Shown here piece by piece: positions 35,008 through 46,000 of a stretch of DNA of 64,000 nucleotides (the first letter of the stretch is position 1; the number at the start of each line of letters is the position of its first letter). The stretch is from positions 234,022-298,021 of the forward strand of contig JASANG010000558.1 in assembly GCA_030248215.1 (NCBI GenBank), given 5' to 3'. The notes beneath the pieces were generated by a model. The model worked only from the letters and a program-made list of their open reading frames with translations, had not been told where the DNA came from and ran no database searches. The stretch comes from Enoplolaimus lenunculus. Taxonomy: Eukaryota > Nematoda > Enoplea > Enoplida > Thoracostomopsidae. A program made the translations under genes and the position numbers.

Positions 35008-36593
35008 ACCCCTAACGATAGGTAGAATTAAAGCTCTTTTACCAAGTATTGTGGGAGGGTAATTAATTTACAGGAGGAACCAGAAAAATATTTATATACA
35101 CTTTTTAGCATTGATCAGGTTCTTAAACATACAGAGCTTATAGAACATTTCAAGCTTGTAGCTTTAAAGCCAAATTAAATATTGTTCCTTAGTAACCACA
35201 TTTCTATAATTTTGTCTATATATAGAATATATTAAGTGTTTTGTGCTAAAATATATTCACAGAATATTTAACATACCTACAGTAAATATACAGAATGCAA
35301 ACGGATAGTAAAAATAATGGAATTGGAAACGGAAAATGGATATTGAAGTAATATGGATTTCAAATAGGTTTTGTTTTTCTGCCAACACAAATAAGACGTG
35401 CAAATGTTCACCGGGATTTGTAAATTTTTGAAGAAAAACTGGCGGATGCACGAAATTTTTAAATTTATGAATGAATATCGTAATTTTTGTTTTAGTTCGC
35501 ACAATTGCAGAACATGCGAGAAATTTACGTAACTTATAACTAGTTTTGAACGTAAAAATAAAGCAATTCCCGTTATTTCTATAACTGAAACGGAAACGGA
35601 TGCCGATTTTTACCGGAAACGGAAACGTATATCCAGTTACACCCATGTGAATATATTCAGCCAAAAATTTGTTCATTGTTTGAAGAATTAGTGTTTTCTA
35701 CGGCTTTGCAACACAGTGTTTCAAATTCGTATGGATTCAGCGACTGCAATTTCACACTCCAAATGCAGTTTGAAACTGCAATTTTTTGTGCACAAATTCA
35801 TACATTGAAGCTGGAATTTGATTACTGATCAATGTCACAAATGCGCGTCAACACAAAATAAATTGTCTTGTATTCAAGAATATTGACAAAAATTTAAGAC
35901 AATTATGTCTTGATAAGGACTCCTGACATATGCCTTGAATTCAAGACTTTTATTTTTTTAAATTTTCAGAAATATTGTTTTAAAATTTTCAAATTTAAGA
36001 CTTTCGTTCATGAGCAATTAAGGAAAATATTTCTGAAATATACGACAAATATTACTGAACTATAAGACAAATATGTCTGAAATAAAACACAGAGATTTGC
36101 CGTGAAAATCGACTCCAAAATTGGAGGTTAAAGCTCGACCCAAAGCCCTAATTTTACAACCTAAGATACGACAAAGACGTAAGCTTAACTTGGGGGGTAG
36201 CATGAGCTCAACCCGAAATATTTTGGAAATTCGATTATATATACCATAAACGGAGTAACTTTTTTGCACACATAAAAATCAGAAAATTATTTCTTGAATT
36301 AAAACGAAACTATTTCTTGAAAGAAAGAAATTTCTATCTTATAAATTGGCAATCGCAATTTCTTGAATATCAAACACTTATGTTTTAACCATTTAAAGAA
36401 ACGAATTTCTGAACTGTTTAAGGCTATTAATTTTTGAAATACAAGACATTTATGTCTAGAAAATTTAAGAAAGTATGAGTCTTGAAATGTTAAGACAATA
36501 TGTTTTGTGTATAGAATTGTGTTTGATTTGTGACCGACCACATCATTTTTTACTTTTTGCATCTAAACTTTGTCTCAGCTGCCATGATTTGGT

Positions 36594-36743
36594 TGCCCAA
36601 TGTTACTTTGAGGGGCGTAACAGTAGATTAAGCGTATTCTTATGCCTAAGCCTAAGCCTAGGCAAAAAATTGTAACCTAGAATCTAAACCTACTCTTTTA
36701 TGGTCTCACCAGAAACTTGGACGCCCCTTAAAGTAACATGGGC
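36594..36743. mobile_element. Family D1 element
   Basis: GCCCAATGTTACTTTGAGGG to CCCTTAAAGTAACATGGGC; CCTAAGCCTAAGCCTAGG inside. Non-coding. Confidence 0.8.
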
Positions 36744-36772
36744 GATTTGGTTTATTAACATACACTGTAAAT

Positions 36773-37014
36773 TCCAATGAGTTAATTAATCAACTCAGAC
36801 GGAAAGTTAGTTATTTCTTAGTTAATGACAGTAAACTGTAACTCACTCTGAGTTGACTTAATTCTCACTGTGAGTTGAGTTGACTCCGGGTGAGTTGCTT
36901 AATTAACTCAGAATGTGTTGAATCAACTCAAAATTGTGAGTTCTGATAGTCCTAACTCAGACTGAGTGATTCAACTCGTTTTGGGCTAAAATCAACTCAT
37001 TGGAATTTACAGTG
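36773..37014. mobile_element. Family B TIR element, TA-flanked
   Basis: CACTGTAAATTCCAATGAG to CTCATTGGAATTTACAGTG, a perfect 19-base TIR, with TA on each side (Tc1/mariner-like target). The interior is an array of GAGTT/AACTC words in both orientations. It lies 29 bases after a D1 element. Confidence 0.87.
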
Positions 37015-37377
37015 TAGAAATATATTTGTCAAAGTTTTATCATTGGAAGAACCCATAGAATCTTTTCATTTCTTTCCGACTACGTTTTTGATACAAACGT
37101 ATTTAATGTCAACTGTTTATTTTTGGGGCTGGATGATCATTCATGTTTTCCGAGCTGTAAACCGAAATTCATTGGCTTTACCTGAATTCGCTTTTTGTTG
37201 CATTCGTAACCACCAGGGTTGAACGTTTATGCGGCGTTGACAATAAAAAATTTCGCCTGGCCACAAAATATGTCCCATCCCAGGATTAACGAGTGGTCGA
37301 CAATGCCATGATCAAAGCGGATGTATACGTTAGGTTCTCAACATATGAATATGTTCAACTGCATCTGAATACAATCT

Positions 37378-37512
37378 AAACCTACTCTTTTATGAACCCA
37401 CATGAAACCTGGACGCCCCTAAGAGTAACATGGGCCGCACTCACGAACACAGGTCTTTCGGATGACAAGCGATTTAACCATCGCAATCCCCATTGAGCTA
37501 CGTGGACGCTCG
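37378..37512 (-). repeat. D1 fragment followed by a tRNA-like segment
   Basis: 37378-37435 is a D1 right end (AACCTACTCTTTTATGAACC; CCTAAGAGTAACATGGGCC). Minus strand 37512-37445 has the A-box-like CGTAGCTCAATGGGGAT and a weak B box, GTGTTCGTGAG. It looks like a tRNA-derived fragment. An anticodon-like stem GCGAT/ATCGC is present. Confidence 0.45.
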
Positions 37513-38334
37513 TTGCCGAGGGACTCTGACGTCTTGTGGGGGATTGTTCAGTGTTTCTTTTAAACACTGAGAATTGGGTATAAATTTGGCTTTTACTTTG
37601 TTTACAGGGTGGTGAGTTTTCGGGCTGATTTGTGAGCGTTGTTGGTTTCGCCAAACTTTCACATTTAACAAACCTGGCCAAGTCTGTCAAGTTCTATAGG
37701 CTTTTAAACGATGCTTAAATAATTTATGTTGCACATTTAGCATATCGGTTGATAAAAAGTGTGCAATTTGGTATGTAGCTTACACACAGCAAACCTCAAA
37801 CTTTTCTAGCGGTTATTTATTTATGGCTGACGTCAAGGCTTAAATTTCATATGATTTACGCCCATGTCAGTCTCCTAGGGGGTCCCAAATTTTTTTCTAC
37901 GGGCAACGCCCTTCTGCTCACCCCTGTTCCTTCTGGCTACGGGCACGAATATGGCTTCATGAGCACAGGTATTAGAACTGACTCGCCAATAGAGGGATCT
38001 GTTCTAATCTGGACTCAGGGACAAGGATTCCGATGGCGATAGATATCCTATATAGAAATTTCATGGAAGACGACGTCATGAATGGCATTTTTACAGATTA
38101 CAGGATTAGGCGCTGGATCCAAGAAAACCAAAAATGAGGTTATACTCTTCCCAAAATAAATCGTACTGACGCCGTTGCAGAAAGGCTTTTTCGAATTTAT
38201 GAACCAAAATATTATTTTGTGATATTTTTCTGGTCACACGTTTTCAGTGCAGGGAATATAAATTTCATTATTCCATATTCGAACTTCAACATTTGATGGT
38301 TTTGACACGAGATCACAACAGATTTGAAATCTTG

Positions 38335-38544
38335 CACTGCGAAAAATGGTGAGACAAATTGAGTCTCTACGAAATAGGCTCTATGGGACTACACAAACTG
38401 AGTCAAGTTCGACTCCGACAGAGTCAAATTTGACTCACCGAGTCGTAGGTTTGACTCTCACGGAGCCGAATTTCGACTCAGCTTGTGTAGTCCGGAAAAG
38501 CCTATTTCGGAGAGAGTTAGTTTGGCTCACCATTTATTGCAGTA
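38335..38544. mobile_element. Family C TIR element
   Basis: CACTGCGAAAAATGGTGAG to CTCACCATTTATTGCAGTA. The interior is rich in GACTC/GAGTC words and AAATAGGCT next to ACTACACAAACTGAGTCAA. Ends are slightly diverged. Confidence 0.78.
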
Positions 38545-38695
38545 TGGCTACTCTCTTAGTTCTGAATTTATCACATTGGAGTTATTGTAAAACAACTGTA
38601 AATTATCGTTGAACCTAATAGCGAACGACAGGAATGACATTTCTAGTATTCTCACAGGTCAAGAAATTAAATGTTAAAAACGTTTATATTAAATA

Positions 38696-38904
38696 CACTG
38701 TAAAAATAGTGGGTCAAATTGACTCTCTAAAATAGGCTTTTCCGGACTACACAAATTGAGTCAAAATTCGACTCCTCCAGAGTCAAATTCGACTTACTGA
38801 ACTACTCGGTGGAGTCGAATTTGAGCCGAATTTGACTCAGTTTGTGTAGTCCGGAAAAGCCTATTTCGGAGAGAGTCAATTTGACTCACCATTTTTTGCA
38901 GTGT
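38696..38904. mobile_element. Family C TIR element, TA-flanked
   Basis: CACTGTAAAAATAGTGGGTC to GACTCACCATTTTTTGCAGTG with TA on both sides, 209 bp. It is a second copy 150 bases from the first, in the same family but not identical. Confidence 0.85.
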
Positions 38905-39752
38905 AGAGGCTTTTAATAGCATTTTACTCGGCGCACGCCGCTGGACGCCACCAAATACATTTTGCGTATATTTTTGTTAGCAGATCAAAGCAACTTTCGG
39001 CGGCACGTGACGGCGTCTGGCACAGTAAAGTCGAGCGCAAAACCCTTTTATTTGTCTGTTTGTCTTCCTTTATTGCTCCGAGTTGGTCAGCGAAAAATTA
39101 ACAAATATTTAACCAAATTCATTCATATAAGAGAAAAAATTTCTGTTGATAATTTAGACCGGAAATGATTCTATAATTTGCTACAAATGCTTTCCTCGGA
39201 TCAAATAGTTTGGTGATTCCCGAAACTACAGGATTATTCCGAACATCCAACTAAAATTATTTGGTCCGAAATTAAATAATGCGTCAAGTTGTTGTGTTTC
39301 AAATATTAAAACACAGGTCCTAAGTGTACTGCAAAGTTTAACTGAATTTGCACGCTTTAATATATAACGGTAGCCTACCCAGCCTAAGCCTATCTATCAA
39401 TGGCAGGTCCAAGCCCAAAATTGGTGGAACCAACACGCTCCGTTTAGCTACTCTTATCGGCCAATGTCCGGGATAGGAAGTCCGTCAACAGACTCGGAGG
39501 AGAGCCCCGGCCTTCGACTCGAAGATTGCTAACACTAAAACTATTTGGTGCGAGGTAACTTATATCCCGGCGAATTCATGCCCCTGGATAAACATTTCTG
39601 TGACAGGCCAATTTCGTATGCCCGTGTTTACCAGCGGGTATCCATATCCACGTATCACGTACAGCTCTAACACACCTAAACACTGCAAAACATTTGTGAA
39701 TTGCTTATTAACGGAAAAATTCTCAGTTGGTATATTTAATATGCATTAATAA

Positions 39753-40018
39753 GGTCCATGTTACTTTAAGGGGCGTCCTGGTTTCTGGTGAGTCTACAAA
39801 AAAGTAAATTTAGATTCTAGATTACATTTTTTGCTTAGGCTAAGGCTTAGGCTTAGGCTTAGGCTTAGGAATTCATTTTTGCAACGCTTAGGCTTAGGTT
39901 TAGGAATTAATTTTTGCAACGCTTAGGCTTAGGTTTAGGAATTAATTTTTGCAACGCTTAGGCTTAGGCTTTGGAGTACGTTTTATCTACTGTTACGCTC
40001 CTTAAAGTAACATTGGCC
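39753..40018. mobile_element. Family D1 element ending 43 bases before the NCKX start codon
   Basis: GTCCATGTTACTTTAAGGGG to CCTTAAAGTAACATTGGCC. It holds the longest TTAGGC array in the window (39839-39869, five units) and then three 35-base tandem units. The 5' UTR or promoter of NCKX must overlap or skip this element. Confidence 0.85.
39867..39971 (+). repeat. 35-bp tandem repeat, three units, inside the D1 element
   Basis: Units start at 39867, 39902 and 39937, each AGGAATTMATTTTTGCAACG then CTTAGGCTTAGGTTT. Two adjacent units are identical except the last bases, suggesting recent expansion. Confidence 0.85.
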
Positions 40019-40061
40019 AATTAATAATGTTGCATTACGTCAACTTCATTATCATAAAACA

Positions 40062-43000
40062 ATGACGTTTTATAACACCAACAACAAGCGTTATTCACCC
40101 AACAACGATTCTGAGCCATTTCAATTGACTGCAAAAATTCGATTTTTAATCTTTGGCCTAATTTTTTCAATTTTAGTTGTTGTATATCCGTTGATTTTGG
40201 ACGAGAATGAAGGTAAAGTATGTGATGTTTTGGCTCACGTTACGCTGAATTCGTAATAGCACTTTAAGGCATTAAGTTACTCCATTTAAGATCTATTCAC
40301 ACATGCAAATGTTTGCTGCGAGAACTTGCAGCTGCAAATTGCACACGGAACTTACATTTTTCATCAGCCAATGAGAATGCGGATGCAATACATTCATTGA
40401 ATTTGCATGGTTAATTTACTGCTACAAGTTTGTCGAACGGGATTTTGGACAAAACTTGCAAGTGCAACTTGCAGCTACAAGTTCTCGCAGCAAAAACTTG
40501 CACGTATGAATAGGGCTTTCGGAATTGGCCAAAACTGAAACTTGTTTGCAAAAAGGTTTCGAGTTCATTGTTTAGAATTTATTCCGTAATTTTGATTGTA
40601 CTTATGCCAGCACATTTTAACATGAAGATTGAATTACGTTTAATAGCACAAACGTAAGCATAAGCCTAAGCGATTCAGAAAATGATTTTATGCGTTTTTG
40701 TTAATATTTTAGTCAATCATTTAAGTGTTTCAGATTTTCTGTATTCGACAATTTTTCCGTCAAAAACAGCCAAAAATTCAAACAGCGGTCGTTTTCAAAC
40801 AAATAAACGCCGCAACCTTGAAAATGTCAGACGTCAAAAACGAGCAGAAATGAAAACAAAAATTGCAATGATTCACATTTTTGATAGCCAAAATACCAAT
40901 CTGCAACGTCGACACGATTGTACTCAACCTGGTAAAGTTGATAAAGATTTGTTATCTGTAGAAACCAAAGCAAAATCTAGAACTTTCTGACATAAAACGA
41001 GGTCGTTTGATATAACAAATATTAGATCGCAGCGAACGAAAAGCCAAACGCAATTTTAGTGCTGAATTTTTAACACAAAATTTTGGATTTGATTCCTGCC
41101 GGAAACCTTTTATGCCTGCGTGCGTCATTCTTGAATTCGCCAGTGATGCCAACAAATCAAACAGTTCGCAGCACAAAGGCAATTCGAAAAAGTCAAGTTT
41201 GTTTTTTACCCATTGACCCACGGCTCCGGAGGCAGGGTCTTTGTTATTGGGGCCCGTGTAATGATCAGGGGCGGAACGTTTTTCTGTGGAATTAGAAAAG
41301 AGTAAGCTTAACCCCTTCCCACATTGAGTTGCCTATAGGCAACTCAGCGCCGTGTATATACGTTAAATATAATATATATCGCACCGTGTTTAACAATTGC
41401 AACACGTATACATAGTACTAAATCACCACAAGACGTGAGTGCCCCCTCGGGCTCGAGCGTCAAGCTCATATAGCTGAGTGGTGACGGTATACGCGTCCCA
41501 CTCCAGTCACTGGAGTTCGAATCCTAGCATAAAAGTAGGTCTCAGGGAAATAGAAAATATTCATGTGATAAAGGGTTAAGATTTAGACCAATTTTTTGCT
41601 TGGCTTAGGCTTATGATTAAACTCATTCTTACGCTTAGGCTTAGGCTTACGCTTAGGCTTAGTCTTAGGAATACGTTTATAATACTGTTCCGCCGCTGTT
41701 CTTTACATTGACCAGTATTGGCAACATTTTTCTCTTTTGTTTGTCCGTCGTTCAGCCTGAATCTCCAATTACTTTTAGCGATCAACGAATTTCCAAGCGA
41801 TCTGTTCACAAATGTACAACGTCGGCATGGGGCAGTCATTGTTCACACTGCAGTGGTTTGTTACGTATTTATTGCATTGGCAATTGTTTGCGATGAATAT
41901 TTCGTTTCTTCGCTGGATAAAATTTGCGAGGTAAGAAAATTGAACTAATGTATGGAACAGGGCCGTAACAGTGGTATAAAGCAATATTCCTAAGCTTAAT
42001 CCTATGCTTAAGCTTAAGCGTAAACGTAAGAATCAGCTTATACCTAAGCCCAAGCTTAAGCTTAAGCGTAAACGCAAGAATTAGTTTATACCTAAGCCTG
42101 AGCTTAAGCGTAAGCCTAAACGTAAGAATGAGCTTATACCTAAGCGTAAGCAAAAAATCTATATCTAAAGCTTTAGCTTACTCTACGGCAGGCCTGTAGA
42201 AAAACGTTCCACCCATGATCTTTACGTGGGCCGAAATTCGTATTCTCAACGGTGTGAAGCACCTATCGACGTCTCGTAATGATTTTTCGAAGTTGTGAAT
42301 GAAAGTTAATAATATTTTTCTTCTGTGATACTTTCAAAATCAATACATTCGGTTAAGTTGTGTTGTCGTTGTTTCTGAAACATTTTCAAGTAAAGTTGGT
42401 GCTTAAGTGAGTATTTTCGCTGTCAATATATGGCTAAAACTTGAGTTTAAAGTTCTTATAATCATGTGTAAAGGTTGCCATTCTGTTAATGGGTTACTTT
42501 ACAACAAAGTGCATTTGTACACTGTAAATTTCAGTGAGTTGATTTTAACTCAGAATGATTTGAATCACTCAGTCTCCGTTAGGAATATCAGAACTCAGAA
42601 TTTTGAGTTGCTTCAATTCATTATGAGTTAATTAACCAACTCATCCAAAGTCAACTCAACTCAAAGTGAGAATCAACTCAACTCAGAATGAGAGTGAGAA
42701 TCAACTCAACTCAGAATGAGTTAATGTTTACTGATATTAATTCAGAAATAACCAACTCGCAAGCTGGATTGATTAATCAACTCATTGCAATTTACGGTGT
42801 ATGGAGATTTTATATTTTTGGAGATAAACTTTAGTCTTTTTCACCTTTTTTTCAGTCATTAAATCTCAGTGAAGATGTTGCTGGTGCGACGTTTATGGCT
42901 GCCGGCAGTTCAGCGCCTGAATTATTCACTGCGATTCTTGGTAAATTTTTTAATTAACTTTTTGGGAAAGTAACGGTACTACTGATTAAGATACATCTCA

Positions 43001-46000
43001 TTCAATGAAACTGATGGCTTGTTTTTTCAACTTTGAAACGCGAGAGTTGAGTCGCGAAGATATCTGGTCCCGTCCAGAACCTTTGGCTGGCTGACTGCAA
43101 GACGAATTCGCTTGTGGTACGTTTGGTCAATTACAGGTTAATCTCTTTTAGTGTCCAAACTACGAATTTGTGGTAATATTTCGTTCCGCAATTTTGATAA
43201 ACTTTTAACATTTTTTCAGGGTCTTAAAACTATTTTGATGTTGATTTTTGGCTTTATTATTTCTTTTAACGCTTTCACTCATAGAGTATGCTATGAGCAA
43301 CTAAATACTATAATGTACGAGCAATACACACACTGTGAGCAGTGGTTAACATATATAACATATATGCGCAGTGCAAAATCTCCACAAGACGTAAGAGCCT
43401 ACTCGGGCTCGAGCGTCAAGCTCCTATGGCTCAGTGGTCATCGTAAACGCCTCCCACCCGTGACGCTGGTGATCGAACCTTACCTTGAAATTACATCTCA
43501 AATGAAATTAAAATATTCATGTGAGAAAGGGTCAAACGTTTGATATTTTCAAATTTAAGGAGTTTTTGTGGCCAAAGGCGATGTCGGAACTGGTACAATC
43601 GTTGGATCGGCGGTATTTAATGTTCTGTGTATCGTTGGATTTTGTGGCATTTTAACAAATCAGGTAATCAAATGGTAAGACAAAGCGTTCAAGCAGGGAT
43701 ATTTCGGATGTGGATGCTTCAAAATGTGCGGATCAGTTTCTCGGTATGGTCTGGACCTGATCGGCCTGAAGTTTTTCAGCCGTCCGACCCGAACAATGCT
43801 GCGGTCCGGGTAGGGTCGGTTCTAGCTCGGTCCAGATTCGGACCGCTTCGGAGTAGTCCGGCCCACCATTGCTTAAAAATGTTGTAAATGAAAATTTGTC
43901 GAAATGCATATTTAATCACATTTTTACGATTTTTAAACCACTTTCCGTCTTCTACAGCATGTTTGGATTCAAGGATCAAAGCTGTAAAATGGCAACTGTT
44001 GTCGAATTAAGCGATTAATGAGCGAATTGGGCGTCATTCGAGCCGATCCGGCGGGAACTGCAAGCGGTGGGGGGATTTATGAGAACTGGACCACGGTCAG
44101 AATCCTGTAAACTTATTTGGGACAGAAGTTGTCGTACAATACGTTTTATCAAGAGTGCATGATATAAGAGTGTGCAACTATTTGGGTTCCGCATGGTACA
44201 AAATGTACCACCGGGCGTTACGTTTTTGATCGACCCCCTTTAGTCCTAAATTTAATTATAAACGGAGCAATTTGGTGCCAGATATATAAACTATCACGAT
44301 TGGCATAGGTTGTACCTCCCTTTAAGTAAAGGGGGGTAGGCCAAAAACGCAACACTTGCCGGGTACATTCTTTTCTACACAGCACGTGCCCAGTTGCACA
44401 CTCTTGTTTAGTATGCATCATCCACTCTTGATTTTATAAATTAAAAAATATAGTACAAATGTGGTTTTATGCATTGTTTACTTTAATTCGTGTACGCAGC
44501 GTCGAAATTGACATTCACTTGAAGCGGTTGCGAAACTTAGCCAGGAACCAACCGAAATATTGTGGCATATCACAAATGATTTCTGGTTTGTTTCAGGTAA
44601 TCTGTCTTAACTGGTGGCCACTGCTTCGCGATTCTGTGTTTTATTCGATTACCATCGTTGCTTTAATCATAGTGAGTCTCAGTGATATTTTATTTACTAT
44701 TTGTGACTTAAAAACTGTGATTTTGGGCGAGCCAAACCATTATTTTGCCAAATTCAAAACCCACACGTTTGTGTCGCTCAAGCTGACAGATGCAGTTTTT
44801 AATCATCTGACACTTCTGTAGTGTTTGCCTTATGCTTATTTGTTGTAAAATATTGATCATTGATTAACTTTTTTGTATTTGCTGAAAGCACAAACACGTT
44901 GTTTCGACTATTTCCGCTATTACCGGAACAGCAGAAAACTCCGGTTGTTGATCAATTCAATTCATCCGGAATAAACATATTAAAGGTTCAGTGAGTAACT
45001 GATTTATATATTTTAGGTCCTTCATGATTCGGTTGTCACATGGTACGAGTCGGTTCTAATGCTTGTTTTGTACGCTGGCTACATTCTGGTCATGAAGTAT
45101 GTAATAAATATATATTAATAAATAAATATAAATAAATAAATAACTAATAAACAAATAAGTAAAATAAATAATTTAAAAAAATAAAAAATTAAATAAAAAA
45201 TAAATAAATAATAAATAAATAAATGAATAATTAAAAATAAATAAATAAACAAACAAATAAATAAATAAATATTATTGTTTTTGGCTTTATTTTGCAAGTA
45301 AAATTTGCGTCAAAAATGTTTGAGTGATTGTTAATTTTTTAAGATTTAATCAAAGTCTTCAAAAGTGGTTCACAACAAAGCTGGAAAAACGTTCATTATT
45401 ATCAGCGCAAGTTGAAGATTTAATTGCAGGCAGCGAAACCAGACCAACTGCCTCTGACTATGGTAATTGAGTTTTGTGGCGTGCGTTTGATTTGGGCCAA
45501 TTAGGCTCCGGAATTTAAGACTCTTATTAACCAATTATAATTCAGTTTGAATGAGTAGTGATTTCAAAAATTAGTAAATAAAGCCCTATTCACACGTGCA
45601 AGTTTTGTCCAAAATCCCGTTCGTAAAACTTGCAGCTGCAAATAATTCATTAAAAATCACAGCTAGGAATTTAGTTCTTAGGTGTGATTAACCATGCAAG
45701 TTCACTGAATTTATTGCCTCCGCTTTCTCATTGGCTGATGAAAAAATGCAAATGTTGCGTGCAATTTGCCACAAGTTCTCGCAGCATAAAACTTGCACGT
45801 GTGAATAGGACTTTAGTGGTTTTAGGTAACTTACTTGATAACGCCACTTTGTGCAAAAAACACGTCGTTTGTTGAAGACTTTGTTCCAAAATGTTTCAAA
45901 TTACGGTTCGTGTTTGCCAATCTTTCTCCAATGTCTAAAACATTTAAAAAATTAGTTTTGACGAAAGATTACAACAAAAATTACCATAAAATAGTTCTTA

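Larger units (their letters stand above)
29621..40061. other. Intergenic region between RAB7 and NCKX (divergent promoters)
   Basis: No gene is recognised in 10.4 kb. It contains tRNA-like segments, families A, B, C, D1 and G, a purine-rich GAGTT stretch at 30540-30660, a poly(C) run at about 33147-33161, and an AT-rich zone 35700-36570 with repeated short inverted words such as AAGACAATTATGTCTT. ORFs of 60-139 codons here are within repeats or unrecognisable. Confidence 0.6.

Noticed and set aside
35700-36570. Additional TIR element with AAGACAATTATGTCTT-like words
   Set aside because: Related words occur at 58231-58477, but ends could not be paired, so no element is claimed.
39839-40000. 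(TTAGGC)n as a sign of a nearby chromosome end or fusion point
   Set aside because: The array is short, degenerate and bounded by TIRs that recur at many other places in the window.
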